The position numbers were made by a program, and so were the translations under genes. The notes below the pieces were generated by a model. That model ran no database searches, was not told the DNA's origin, and saw only the letters and a program-made list of their open reading frames with translations. From Alopecurus myosuroides (lineage: Eukaryota > Streptophyta > Magnoliopsida > Poales > Poaceae), in NCBI GenBank assembly GCA_028641055.1, contig CM054062.1:13614826-13678825 (forward strand): DNA of 64,000 bases, given 5' to 3'. Shown piece after piece: positions 33,390 to 44,968 of the stretch. Within the stretch, counting starts at the first letter, position 1, and each line of letters starts with the position of its first letter.

Positions 33390-34791
33390 ATGGTTGACGG
33401 AGAATCTCCCCGCGCCGCGGACAAGACCAACGCCGCCCTGGAAATCGAGTCAATAATTAACGACCTCGACCCGCAACTAGACTCCCCCGTCCTTTCCACC
33501 GCGAGCACGCCGGAGGGAAACGTCAGCGATTCGGCCCGCGGGGATCTACCTCCCATGGCCGAGAACGTGCCACCATCGTCTACCGCGCCTCCCCCGCCTC
33601 TCGTCACCGAGCCCGCGGAGGGAACCACCATTCTCGTCGGCAAAAAGATCGCCGCCTCCGGCGCCACCGGAGTTGAGGAAGACACGGAGGAAAACTCCAG
33701 GAATTGGAGACACTTCAATGTGGTTCGATCCCTTCTTCCGGCAATGGAGAAGGAAGGGTTTGTGCTCAAGGAAAAATGGCGGTACGAGGAAGACGACTCC
33801 GAGCCACTGCCAAAAGCCGGAGAAAGGGTTCTCCTTACCTCTCATGTCAACAGAGGTATGGGTTTCCCACCTTCCGCCTTTTTTTTGCAAGTCCTCAACC
33901 ACTACAACATCCAACCACACAACCTTCCTCCAAATTCTATTCTCTATCTTGCCGGGTTTCAAGCCCTTTTTGAAGGATTCTTAGTTATAGAACCTAGGTT
34001 AGACTTCTGGCAATATTGTTTTGGAGTCAAGCGCAATCCTTCTGAGGGTGCTCTCCCCACCTGTGGGACCATCTCCTTTACCCTTCGTAGGTTTAGGGAA
34101 GACTGGTTCCGAAAAATAAAAACCTTGGAATCCGTCAAATTCTGGACGGGTTCCTTCTTGTACCATGAAGATATCCCGTTTCCCGGAAAGGAAACAGGAA
34201 TTCTACCTTTCGTTAATTCCACAGCTACCCCCCAAGATAATTGGGCGGTGGATGCGGTCCAGACTTTGCCAGCAAATCAGATGAGGATCAAGCGGCGTAT
34301 TGCCAAGATTGTATCCACCACACCTCCTCTCACCGGCACAGACACAGTTTTGTGCTGGCTCGGAAGGCGTATTCAGCCATTAGCCTATCATGGGAAATGG
34401 CTAATGTGCGAATACTCGGGCCCGGAGGACGCGATGAGGACGACGGATAAAGCATTCTCGAAGAAGGACTTCAGGAAGCGGTTAAACCAACTGGTCTTAA
34501 CTCGAGACTAGTATGAAGAAAGCCGAGAAATGTATCATGCTGGGAAACCAACTCCAAAGGTAGAATTTTTTCCTTTTAGGTAATTTTCCCAAATTTCCTA
34601 TTTCTGGGATGTTTTGTCTTACCCGGACCTTGTCTTTTTTGACAGATTCTGACTCTTCCTGACTCGGAGCTTTCCTCTGATGCTGAGTTGGACGCTCTGC
34701 GTGCCAACTTTGCAGGCGGTCGGAAGCGCAAGAAGCCTTCCGCCACACAGGAGGTCATTGACCTTGACGGCGTCGCCATTGCAACATCCAG
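33390..34791 (+). pseudogene. Tat2 accessory gene (PF04195-like), partial
   Basis: Exon 1 is 33390-34559, intron 34560-34645 (GT-AG), exon 2 34646-34791 ending at a GTAAG donor; phases agree. The domain at about residues 140-350 matches the Tat1 protein in order: GFPPSAFFLQVLNHYN, HNLPPNSILYLAG, SVKFWTGSFLYHED, RRIQPLAYH. Exon 2 has RKRKK and an IDLDG box also found in Tat1 exon 4. A TAG at 34509-34511 interrupts exon 1 about 16 codons before its donor. Later exons are missing because the CACTA-related junction follows. The start at 33390 is the first ATG of the frame. The role of the protein is unknown. Confidence 0.7.
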
Positions 34792-34960
34792 GTAAGAAAT
34801 CCCGGGTTTTTCCTATGCTTTTATTGCATGCATTTGATCGCTTTCACTATAACATCCAGGAGAGAGAAACAGCAAAGTGGGTGGTGGGGTCAGCTTTCAC
34901 TGTAACATCACCAACATCCCTATCTAGTCTTCTGAATTCTCCCTTGCTTATGATCGCTTC
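34792..34960. other. Rearranged junction between Tat2 and the CACTA element
   Basis: Begins as the second Tat2 intron and passes into CACTA-related sequence. The string TGGTGGGGTCAGCTTTCACTGT occurs near 34879 and 34997 in 20-base-plus copies. CACTATAACATCC at 34846 starts like a CACTA end but does not match the right terminal repeat beyond the first bases. Confidence 0.5.
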
Positions 34961-37900
34961 GGCCGTAACCATGGAGTATATTCATTATTTAACGAGATGG
35001 TGGGGTCAGCTTTCACTGTGAAGGGTGGAATTTCAACAAACTTATTATAATCTTCTGACATGTCTGTCGTGTCCTGGATTCCCACGATGTTTCTTTTCCC
35101 TGAGAGAACTATGTGACGCTTCGGCTCATCCTATGATGAATTTGTTTGCTTATTTTTTCTTTTTTTCGGTCTGGAGGACATGTCCTTCACATAGAAGACC
35201 TGAGCCACATCATTGGCTAGGACGAATTGTTCGTCATTGTAACCAATATTGTTGAGATCCACTGTTGTCATTCCATAAAGCGGGTCTACCTTTACCCCTT
35301 CTCCATTCAAGTTCCCATATCTCCTCTATGTAACCATAGTATATGTCATTTTTTCCATTCTCGTTTGTTGTATCAAAGCGGACACCACTGTTTTGGTTGG
35401 TGCTCTTCTTATCTTGGGAGATCGTGTAAAATGTATTCCCATTTATCTCGTACCCTTGAAAACTCCCAATAGTCGAAGATGGTGACCCTGCCAACATGTA
35501 CAGCTGATCTTCAACAGTGGTGTCATTTATAAGATGTGTTTGCAACCAACTTCCGAAAGTCTCCATGTGTTTGCGTTTAATCCATGAATCATCCTTCCCC
35601 GGGTTTGCGGAGCGTACAATATTCTTGTGTTCCTCGAGATACGTAGCCATGAACATAGAATTTTGTAGAACTGTGTAGTGTGCTTTGGTGAAAGAATGCC
35701 CGTCCCTGGGTATCATTGTTTTCTTTCCCAGCGTTCCTTTGCCCCTCAGTCTCCCCTCATGCCGCGATTCAGGAACACCAATCGTCTTAAGGTCAGGAAT
35801 AAAGTCAACACAGAACCCAATGACCTCCTCTGTTCCATAGCCCTTCGAGATGCTTCCTTCTAGCCTAGCACGGTTATGAACATATTTCTTCAAGACTCCC
35901 ATGAACCTCTCAAAGGGGAACATATTGTGTAGAAATACCGGACCGAGAATATGAATCTCTTCACATAGGTGAACCAGGAGAGGAGTCATAATGTTGAAGA
36001 AGGATGGTGGGAACACCAACTCAAAACTAACAAGACACTGGACCACATCCCTCTGTAATCTTGTCAGAAATTCTGGATCGATTACCTTCTGAGATATTGC
36101 GTTCATGAATGCACATAGCTTCACAATGGGTACTCGAACATTTTCCGGTAGAGGCCCCCTCAATGCAATCGGAAGCAACTGCGTCATAATCACGTGGCAG
36201 TCATGAGACTTCAGGTTTTGGAATTTTTTCTCTGCCATGTTTATTATCCCCTTTATATTCGACGAGAAGCCAGACGGAACCTTGATACTATAAAGGACTT
36301 CAAAGAATATTTCCTTCTCTGCTTTAGTAAGAGCGTAGCTGCTTAAGTAATGGCGCCCTGTATCTGTGTGCTTATTGCTTGGGTCTTTCATACGTTGCTG
36401 GTCCTCCCGTGCTTCTGGCGTATCTTTTGACTTCCCATACACGCCCAGGAAGCATAGCAGATTGACACAGAGATTCTTTGTCACGTGCATCACGTCGATC
36501 GAAGACCAGACCTCTAAAACTTTCCAATAGGGTAGCTCCCAAAATATAGATTTCTTCTTCCACATGGGTGCGCGCTTATCAGGGCCGTACGGAACTGGTT
36601 GGCTGCCAGCAGCCTTACCAAAGATTACTTCTAGGTCCTTGACCATATCGAATATGTCATTACCACTATGGAGCTCAGGCTTATTCCGGTTATCTGCCTC
36701 ACCTCTGAAATTCTTCCCTCCTTTCTTTCTTACGGGATGCTTGATCGGAAGAAATCTACGATGCCCCAGGTATACAACCTTTTTACATTTATCCAAAAAA
36801 AACACTGTCAGTCTTATCTAAACAGTGTGTGCATGCATTGTATCCCTTGTTTGTATGTCCGGAAATGTTACTAAGAGCAGGCCAATCATTGATGGTTACG
36901 AAAAGCAACGCCCGTAGGTCAAATGGCTTTTGTTCGTTCTCATCCCACACACGTACACCTGGTTTTCCCCACAATTGTAAGAGTTCTTCCACTAATGGCC
37001 TTAGATACACATCAATGTCGTTGCCAGGTTGCCTCGGGCCTTGGATGAGAACTGGCATCATAATGAACTTGCGCTTCATGCACAACCAAGGAGGAAGGTT
37101 GTACATACATAGAGTTATAGGCCAAGTGCTATGACTGGAGCTCTGCTACCCAAAAGGAATAAAGCCATCTGTACTTAGACCAAACCATAAGTTTCTCGCC
37201 TCTCCTGCAAAGTCTGGGAAGTCTCTCTCGATCTTTCTCCACTGCGATCCATCGGCGGGGTGCCTCAACTTTCCGTCTTTCTTACGGTATTCTTTGTGCC
37301 ATCTCAACAACCTAGCATGCTCTTTGTTTCTAAACAGACGTTTCAGCCGTGGTATTATAGGAGCATACCACATCACCTTAGGAGGAACCCTCTTACGGGG
37401 GGGCTCGCCGTCAACATCACCAGGGTCATCTGCTCTGATCTTATACCGCAGTGCAGTGCATATCGGACATTCATCCAAATTCTCGTACTTCTCACCGCGG
37501 AAGAGGATGCAGTCATTAATGCATGCATGTATCTTCTGCACATCTAATCCTAGAGTGCAGAGAGCTTTCTTTGCTTCGTACGTACTCTCAGTCAATTCGT
37601 TATCCTTTGGAAGTTTTGGCTTCATTAGTTGAAGTAAACTCTCAAATGCCTTGTCAGTCACACCGTTCTGTGCCTTCCATTTCAGCAACTCCGGTGTGGT
37701 ACCGAGCTTTGTGCTACCATCTTCGCAATTTGGGTACAACAATTTTTTGTGATCCTGTAACATGTTGTCCAGCTTCAACCTCTCCAATTTATTTTCACAG
37801 TCTTCCCTTGCATCAGCAATAACTCGGCCAAGATCATCATCGGGCTCTTCTGATGCCTGTTCTTGATCACCTCCTTCTTCTGCATTCTCTTCCATTGCAG

Positions 37901-38225
37901 TATTGTCGTATTCAGGGAACAAAGGATCTTCTTCTTCATCGTCTTCCATCACAACCCCTCTTTCTCCATGCTTGGTCCAGCAATTATAGCTGGGCATGAA
38001 ACCTCTCCGAAGTAGATGGCCGTGAAGGATTCTTTCGGAAGAGTGCTCTCTGACGTTCCGACAATCAACACATGGACAACACATGAAGCCATTATCTTTG
38101 TTCGCCTGAGCTACAGCAAGAAATGCATTCAGGCCTGCCATATACTCGGAAGTGCGTCGTTCACCGTACATCCATCGCTGTCGTGCATCCATCTGCATCG
38201 TATAATTAAGTTTATCAAAATACAT
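34955..38225 (-). pseudogene. TNP2-like CACTA transposase
   Basis: In minus sense. The N-terminal transposase-associated domain (RWMYGERRTSEYMAGLNAF, with CCPCVDCRN zinc-like cysteines) is followed by an acidic linker. The Transposase_21 core spans the three frames (HARLLRWHKEY, TINDWPALSNISGHTNKGYNA, DVMHVTKNLCVN). Then come DUF4218-like and DUF4216-like parts (GYEINGNTFYT). The likely start is the ATG at 38193, preceded by a GATGCAG acceptor-like site. Breaks: a TAG at about 37146-37148; a frameshift in an 8-T run (plus 36795-36802); loss of frame after 35234, with recognisable coding to about 34955. A functional protein would bind the subterminal repeats and cut the CACTA ends. This copy is dead. 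Confidence 0.85.
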
Positions 38226-38229
38226 TACA

Positions 38230-38748
38230 ATAACATATTAATACAGAGATGACCACAGTACATCGACAAATACTACTTTTTTATGTATCAGTTACAGATG
38301 AAAAAGATAAGTTTGTTAACCTCGGTCGAAGATACCATTTTTAGTGAGCTTATGTGTGGCTCGGGAATTTCGTCGAACACCTCGTGTGCATAGTAAAATA
38401 AAACACACTAACACCCACCTCTATCACACCTCCAAGCAAAAAAAAGGATGGAAGGGGGGCTGGGGCAGTATATATAGGGGAAGGGGGACATTGGTCCCGG
38501 TTCGTGGCCTGAACCGGGACAAATTCTCATGCGTGTGCCACGTGGCATGTGGCTAGGCATTGGACCTGGTCCGTGGCACGAGCTGGGACCAATATCTCCC
38601 CCACGAACCGGGACCAATGCCCCCAGGCGATTCCTGTTGCCCCGGGCACACAAACCGGGACCAATGCATAGCATTTGTCCCGGATTTGGTTGCAACCGGG
38701 ACAGCTGCCCCCTGGCCCCCTGGACGAGAGGGGTTGTTTCCACTAGTG
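38230..38748 (-). promoter_or_regulatory. CACTA right terminal region with subterminal repeats and promoter
   Basis: Contains the TATA-like TATATATA (plus 38469-38476, transcribing leftward). It also has a perfect 10-base inverted pair GTCCCGGTTC / GAACCGGGAC at 38494-38503 and 38511-38520. Degenerate copies lie near 38562, 38603, 38651 and 38675. Such repeats are the usual transposase binding sites of grass CACTA elements. Confidence 0.7.
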
Positions 38749-40108
38749 CAAGTCACTTGCAGAGTCAGTGGTGCGAATAGGGATAAAATGGGCAACCTTA
38801 CTAAGTCGATCCACGACCACCCAAATCGCATCCTTCCCTCAACGTGTACGAGGTAGGCCAACAACAAAGTCCATTGCAATGTCTTCCCAAGGCCACTCTG
38901 GAACCTCGAGGGACTGTAATAAACCCGCTGGCTTCTTACGCTCAGCCTTTACTCGCTGACAAACATCACAAGAGGATACATACTTGGCCAGATCAACCTT
39001 CATCCTCTTCCACCAGTAAGGTTTTTTCAAATCTGATACATCTTTGTCTCTCCAGGATGAACGGTGTAAGGAGTCCGGTGTGCCTCTCTGATAATGTCCT
39101 CCTTCACCTGAGACTTTTGTGGCACACAAATACGGCCATGAAACCGAACCGCTCCGGTCCCATCTATAGTGAATTCTCCGGTTCTACCTTCAAGGACGCG
39201 CTCTCGAACTTTCTGTAATAGTCTATCACTTTGTTGCGCCTCTCTCACTCTATCTGGGATAGCTGACTGAAGGATGAATTGTGCCTCGTCATGTGCTACA
39301 CCAGCAAAACAATATGAGATTCCCATCCTTTCAAAATCAGCAACAAGACAATCTAAAGTAGGAGGTACAGACTTGCGGCTAAGAGCATCTGCAACCACAT
39401 TTGCCCTGCGTGGGTTGTATTTGATAGTGAGGTCATAGTCCTTTATGAATTCCAGCCACCGTCGTTGCCTCAAGTTCAACTCCTTCTGTGTGAAGAGGTA
39501 TTTTAAACTCTTATGGTCAGTGAAAATATCACAAGATTCCCCATAAAGATAATGCCTCCAAAGCTTGAGCGCAAAGACCACAGCCGCAAGCTCTAGATCA
39601 TGAGTAGGATAGTTCTGCTCGTGCCTTTTCAACTGCTTGGAAGCATATGCAATAACCTTCCCATCTTGCATGAGAACACAACCAAGTCCAACTAGGAAAG
39701 CATCAGAATAGACCGTGAAGCGCTTCCCAAGCTCAGGAAGAGTTAGAACAGGAGCAGTCACTAGACTATTCTTGAGAGTGGAGAAGCTATGCTCACATTC
39801 ATCGGTCCACTGGAATTTCACATCCTTTTGCGTTAGCTTGGTCATTGGCTTTGCTATGGTAGAAAAATCATTCACAAACTTCCTATAATAACCTGCCAAG
39901 CCCAAGAAACTCCTCACTTCCTTGACATTGGATGGTCTTGGCCAATCTATACTGGTACAAACCTTACTAGGATCAACCAAGATGCCATGTTGATTGATAA
40001 CATGACCTAGAAAAGCCACTTCCGAAAGCCAAAACTCACATTTCTTTAACTTTGCATAAAATTTATTATTCTTCAAATTCTCAAGCACAAGTCTCAAATG
40101 GCGCTCAT
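38749..40108 (-). pseudogene. E2 RT (C-terminal), RNase H and integrase N-terminus
   Basis: In minus sense the open part 40097-39027 starts inside RT ([18 protein letters not shown]) and runs through RNase H ([58 protein letters not shown]). It reaches the integrase zinc region ([16 protein letters not shown]). A frameshift near 39027 and a TGA follow, with [12 protein letters not shown] and then DFVVGLPRTR recognisable to about 38840. The CACTA insertion removes the rest. The first codons join exactly to the RT fragment ending at 54914, one copy of CTCAT excepted. Confidence 0.85.
40104..40108. repeat. Target site duplication of the Tekay element (left copy)
   Basis: CTCAT directly precedes the 5' LTR and recurs at 54914-54918 right after the 3' LTR. 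Removing the element and one copy restores the register of the E2 RT frame. Confidence 0.95.
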
Positions 40109-42739
40109 TGTAACATCCAAGTATGAAAACTACCTAGTGTTTCTGTTCCTTGTTTAATTTATGCAATGCATCATGGCATCATCCTCATTTTATTTTCTGT
40201 TGCATTGTTTTCTTAATGAAATTCAATCTTTAATCAACAGTTGTTTTCATACTTGTCTATTACAATCTTTTCAAATAAGGAACTGCAAAACAAAACCTCC
40301 CTTGTTTTCCAAATAATTCATTAATGATCACTTCTCAAATTGTTGCTTTAAACCAAACAAATATTTCAATCAATTAATTCTAATTCACTTCAATTTCAAA
40401 TCAAATGTATTTCAAATCAGTACCTATTTGAAAACATGAAATTCACTCAACAATTGTAATCTTTAAACACATAATTTCTTAGGGGGGACCCTATTAAAAT
40501 TGTTGTTTCAATATTATGTTTAATATTAAAAAATTCATTCAATTTGATTTCAAATACAAACATTATTTTAAAATGTCAATTTTTGAAATCCAATCTTGTA
40601 ATGTGGTTTCTATTTAACTAAATAGCTTAACTAAATGTTTCTGGAATTTTTCTCAACCAAAACCTTAACAATTTCTTCCAATTTCTGTTTTAGCAAAAAA
40701 AATATAAAAAAGAAAAATAAAAAGAGAAAACGGGCGACAGCTAACCTATCTAACCCAGCCCAACCCACCTAACACCTAACAGCGCGCATCCCAGCCCGCA
40801 CGCGCGTCACTTACCGCTTGGAGATTCGTGCCCCTCTTCTTTCTGGAGTACGGCAGCCATCGCCGAGCGCCACCGCACCCCGGCGCGCGATTCCGGCGGC
40901 CAGGAGAGCGCCGTGGCGCCTATTTATCCCCCCTAGCCCCCTGGAACCTAAACCCTAGCCCTAGGTTCACTGCTCCCGCGCCGCGCCGCCATTTTTCTGC
41001 CCTCTGCCATCGCTTCCTCCCTCTCTGAACTTCCTCGCCGGCGACGGCTCACTGAACCTTGCCATGGCGCCACCCACCTAGCCCCTTTACTCGTTGTCCA
41101 TCTGCTGGAATCAAACCGTCACCTTCCCGTCTACTCGTTGGACACCAGAGCGCGCGAGGAGAAGCACTGCAGCCGCGCCGCCGTCCTCTTCCCCTCCGAC
41201 GTCGCCTCCGTCAGCAGAACGTCACCGTCGACCAAAATCCCGGTGAGCCACCGTCCCACTCACCCTTCTCTCTCTCTGTTGTGTCGCATCCGCGCACGTG
41301 CACGTCCTGCACACACCCAGCGCCTCCATATCGCGAGCACCCCCGTGGATCAACGCCGGTGAGGTTCTGTCAGGCGAGCAACCCTCTGCTCGTCAGTTTC
41401 GTCAGGTTTAGTGCGGATCTGAACCTTAACCTATCTGAATCGCCTATACTGTCAAGCAAGCGATTGCAGCGCAGTGGTTGCGCACACTCTGCACCTCCTC
41501 GTGGTCGCGGGTTCGAGCCGCGGGCGCGCGGAATAAACACCCCTTTTTGCATCTCCCTCTGACAGCCGTGGCCCACGGTTCAGTCACTGCCACGGCCACG
41601 CAAGCGTGCGCAGTGCCACGCTGGCCGCAGGTCCACCGTGCAGTGACTGGGGTAGACCCAGTGGCGGTAGCAAATGATTAAAAACATTTCTGTTTTCATT
41701 TCTAATTCTTTTAAATAGCAGAATAAACAATAAACTTCAAAATTCAATAACTTTTAATCTGTAATTCTAATAAATAAAAGTTATATATGTTTTCTGTTCA
41801 AAATTTAATAATCTTTCCAACTAACCTATTTGTGTTCTGTTTTGAGTTTTCAAAATACATTTAAAAATTCAAATTTGAATAATTCAAATGTAATTTGCAA
41901 TAATTCATAAGTAATTCATACTATTTCCAAATAAGTCAAATAAAATATGTTTTTCACACCTTTTTTAATATCCTATTCAAATATAAAATTTGTTTCATTG
42001 TTTGAATAATTTAAATTGCCTAAATAATTTAATACTTGTTTAATTCAATTAAATTTGATAAAAATCATAACTTGCTTAATATAAAATATTTTTGGACATG
42101 CAAAATATGTTTTCAAACCATCAAAGTGTGAACTTTTCAAATGTGAATTTGAAATTATGTTTTGACTAAATAAAATTCAATTAATATTCAAACTTGTTTT
42201 AAATTCAAATAAAACTTGTTCAATATTGTTTAATTCATAATTAAATTATCCTAACTCCTATTTCAACATGTGAAACATGTAATCCAACTAAAATTTGATG
42301 TTCTTTTCAAATATAAATTTTGTTAAATTGTTTTGCACACTTTAAATTGGTGAAAACAATAATTGTATGTGTGGCATGGTTAAGTAACCAAAATTTTCCA
42401 AACTTAATAAATAAGTTCTAAACTTGTTTTATTCCTTTTCCTTTGCATCTATCATTGTTACTTATTGTTATCTGTTGTTATCTTGTCATCATCATCATGC
42501 ATGCATCATGATAACAACTATCACATAATAAATAGTTGTAAATCATTTGTTCCACTTATTTCAATGGATCCTTTTCCATATGCAACCCTTGCATATGGGT
42601 CCATTTAATTTGTGCTATCATGTTAGTCAGTTTACTTTGATGCAACCATTAACTTGTCATGCATCATATTGATTGTGCACAATGCCATGAAAATGATTGT
42701 TTACATTCCTGTTTTGTTTGTTTGCTTCTTCTCGAATAG

Positions 42740-42817
42740 ACGACGACGTTGAGGCAGACGACCTTTACAGCACCCCTTCTGAGGACCTAGCTCAGTACCC
42801 GGCTGTTGAGTTTGCAG
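42740..42817 (+). other. Exon-like segment inside the Tekay LTR
   Basis: A pyrimidine-rich tract ends CTCGAATAG, then 78 open bases with Asp/Glu-rich coding, then TTTGCAG|GCAAGTTATC. AG|GCAAGT is the usual GC-type donor. The 3' LTR copy is at 53059-53136, and an equivalent exists in the left LTR (2461-2528). Confidence 0.4.
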
Positions 42818-43902
42818 GCAAGTTATCACTCACATGAACCATTGTGTTCCTTTCAACCCTGGTTACCGATACTTTCCGTTGTCTATATCTTGCTAGCCTT
42901 AGTGGTAGATGTTTCTGTTTCGAACCTATCACATGATTCCCGGAACCCTGATATTGCCTCACCACCCCTCCTACAACCCTGTTGATTGAGCCAGTGTCTT
43001 ACTAGTATGCTTAGGTTGTTTTGCTCGAGTCTGTTACCCGTTACTTTCAGTTACTATTTCATTATGTTCTGGGGGCTCGATGTTTAATCAATCAATCAAT
43101 CATGCTAATGTTATTACTGTTAATAATAATTTGATGATAAGGCACCGGCAGGAGGCCCTGTGTGGTTTTGAGGCCTGCTAGTGTCGACCCTAATAGGAAA
43201 AGGGTCTTGTCTACTGATCCATGATGAGCGCACTACCCGCATGTGGGAAGCGAGTATGGGCGCCCCCCTCAATTTGATTCGATTCGCATCTCGTCCAAAT
43301 CATCTCATTTAGTTCGTGCTTTCTATTTGCCGCATGCATGTTTTTGCGAGCCCAGCGCAGGGTGGAACTTTTGTAGTCGGCATATAGGGGGACACGTTCT
43401 TAGAGTGCTATGAGGGTCCATTTTCTTCTGGGCTCGATTAGCCGTGCGCCCAAGGTGCTTTGGGCTTGATGCGGAGAAGAGTTGAGTTGTGTTGAGTGCC
43501 CCGCTTGGTGGGAGGCATCCCATCTGGCGGGTTATTCATACGTGTACGGCCAAATTGGTGCAACCCTGCAGGGATAATCTTCTCGAGAAGCCGTGTTTTT
43601 GCGGTTATGGATTACTTGGTGAAAGTACTGGCTAACAAGTACTCATGACAACTTAAACCTAATGATTCACTATCTTACACCCCATGATTAACAATTTGAC
43701 TAGTAATAGGATTATTGTCACAATAACTTGTTTCATCTTAATCCAACTGTGTGAGTTATCCTCGGATTGCTTCTTTGGATAAGGGGCGAGATCCAGGATG
43801 GGTTTGTTTGAAGTTATCTTTCAGTTGGTTACCACACTCGATCTTATCCCCTTTCTGACAGTTGGAAGTGATAGAATCTCTGTAGTTGGTTAGCGCAGCC
43901 AG

Positions 43903-44115
43903 TTGCAGCATCTTATATATCCCCTTCCTTCCGTTGAACCCAAGTCATCTGTGCTTGTATTGACGGGCTATACTTTGGTGAACTGTGAGTCTTGCTTGCC
44001 AGTACTTGGATGTACTGACCCCGTTGGGGCTGTGGTTTACGCAGACTACGACTACGGCTACGATGACCACCAGGATGGCTACTTCGTGGAGTTTGACGAG
44101 ACTGCAGATGAGTAG
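43903..44115 (+). other. Short acidic ORF in the Tekay 5' LTR
   Basis: 70 residues with an Asp/Tyr-rich segment (YADYDYGYDDHQDGYFVEFD). The 3' LTR copy (54223-54507) reads 94 residues because the TAG ending this frame is TAC there. It could be a terminal exon of an LTR-initiated transcript or chance; no domain recognised. Confidence 0.3.
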
Positions 44116-44595
44116 ATAGCTGGACCAGGGCTGGATCCAGAACCTACGTGGATGGGCTTCGTCTTCTTATTTTCTCCGGCTTCTTAAGCCTGTTGGATTT
44201 GTCTGTACTCAGACACCTTTGATTGCTTCCGCTGATGTAATGAATGTTATGTTGGGACATGTGTCCTCTGGATGATTGTATTTGCTATCTCTGCCTTAGT
44301 GAAGGCCATTTGCAACCTTATTTCAATCTTTTGTGTCTTAGAGATAAGTTGTGATCATCATTCGTTCAAAGCTGTTGACGTACAGTGCGTGATTGATATG
44401 AAGTACGTCGACAGTAGTGCCTATGACTTCTAGTGGATAGTTTACATCGACGGTGGAATAGCAGGGCTTGTGTTGTCGCGCATAAGCGCAGGCCTACCAG
44501 GAAGCTGGGACGTGGGAGCAGTTATGCCCCATAATCCAAGCACCTGCTATCCAGTTCGTACGATGAGTATCCCTTAGAAGCCAGGGTGCGACAAA

Positions 44596-44607
44596 TGGTA
44601 TCAGAGC
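44596..44607 (+). promoter_or_regulatory. Tekay primer binding site (initiator Met tRNA type)
   Basis: TGGTATCAGAGC two bases after the 5' LTR end. Confidence 0.95.
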
Positions 44608-44968
44608 CTGTCTGCCTGTAGGATCCCTTTTTACTGGTCGCAGTTGAGTATAGAAACTATTTTGTAGCTATATAGGAAAAATGAAACGTGAGAGTAGGAA
44701 TTCTGCCATTTTTCTTCTTTCCACACCCACCCACCCTTTTCTGGTAAGGAAGTGCAACGTTGTTTTCTGTTCTCACCTAAACTTTCAAGTTAGGATTTCA
44801 CGTGTTTTGGGTTCTCCTTAGTACCTCAGGACTTTTGGTCTCGTTTTCCCGATGTTGCTTCGATATCATGTTCTTCTAAAGAACCTTTCGTCCGTTCAAA
44901 CCTTGTTGCTTTCCACATCCTTTTTCTTCTACCGGAGTCTAATCAAAACCTTCCCCGATCATCTGCAG
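44608..44968 (+). other. Tekay leader upstream of the extra ORF
   Basis: Pyrimidine-rich noncoding leader ending in CATCTGCAG directly before ATG at 44969, which looks like a 3' splice site. The open frame extends upstream to an ATG at 44852, but with F/L/S-rich composition unlike the rest. Confidence 0.5.

Larger units (their letters stand above)
34850..38748 (-). mobile_element. CACTA (En/Spm-type) transposon, left end unclear
   Basis: The right terminus at 38748 reads CACTAGTGGAAAC in minus sense. It is followed inward by GGTCCCGG/GAACCGGGAC subterminal repeats and a TNP2-like transposase gene. The left part decays after the transposase C-terminus (about 34955) and joins Tat2 sequence without a matching terminal repeat or target duplication. 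It interrupts the integrase of chromovirus E2 on the right. Confidence 0.75.
40109..44593 (+). repeat. Tekay 5' LTR
   Basis: 4,485 bp from TGTAACATCC to GGTGCGACA. AT-rich front (to 40730), a GC-rich transcribed-leader-like block (40740-41680) with a TATA-like CTATTTATCC at 40920-40929, an AT-rich stretch (41690-42730), an exon-like piece (42740-42817), then a mixed tail with a short acidic ORF (43903-44115). The P/R/S-rich frames in 40828-41681 exist in both LTRs, but I see no domain. Confidence 0.93.

Noticed and set aside
40828..41681. P/R/S-rich ORFs in the Tekay LTR, repeated at 51147-52000
   Set aside because: Present in both LTRs only because LTRs are duplicates; composition-driven, no domain. 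Kept as part of the LTR description.
43090..43110. (CAAT)n-like run as possible CRISPR-like or microsatellite array
   Set aside because: Only four short units; too small to be an array, and the genome is a plant's.
43390..43720. Possible tRNA or small RNA gene near the stem-rich GCCGTGTTTTTGCGG region
   Set aside because: No complete cloverleaf or promoter boxes could be drawn; it is inside the LTR and duplicated in the other LTR.
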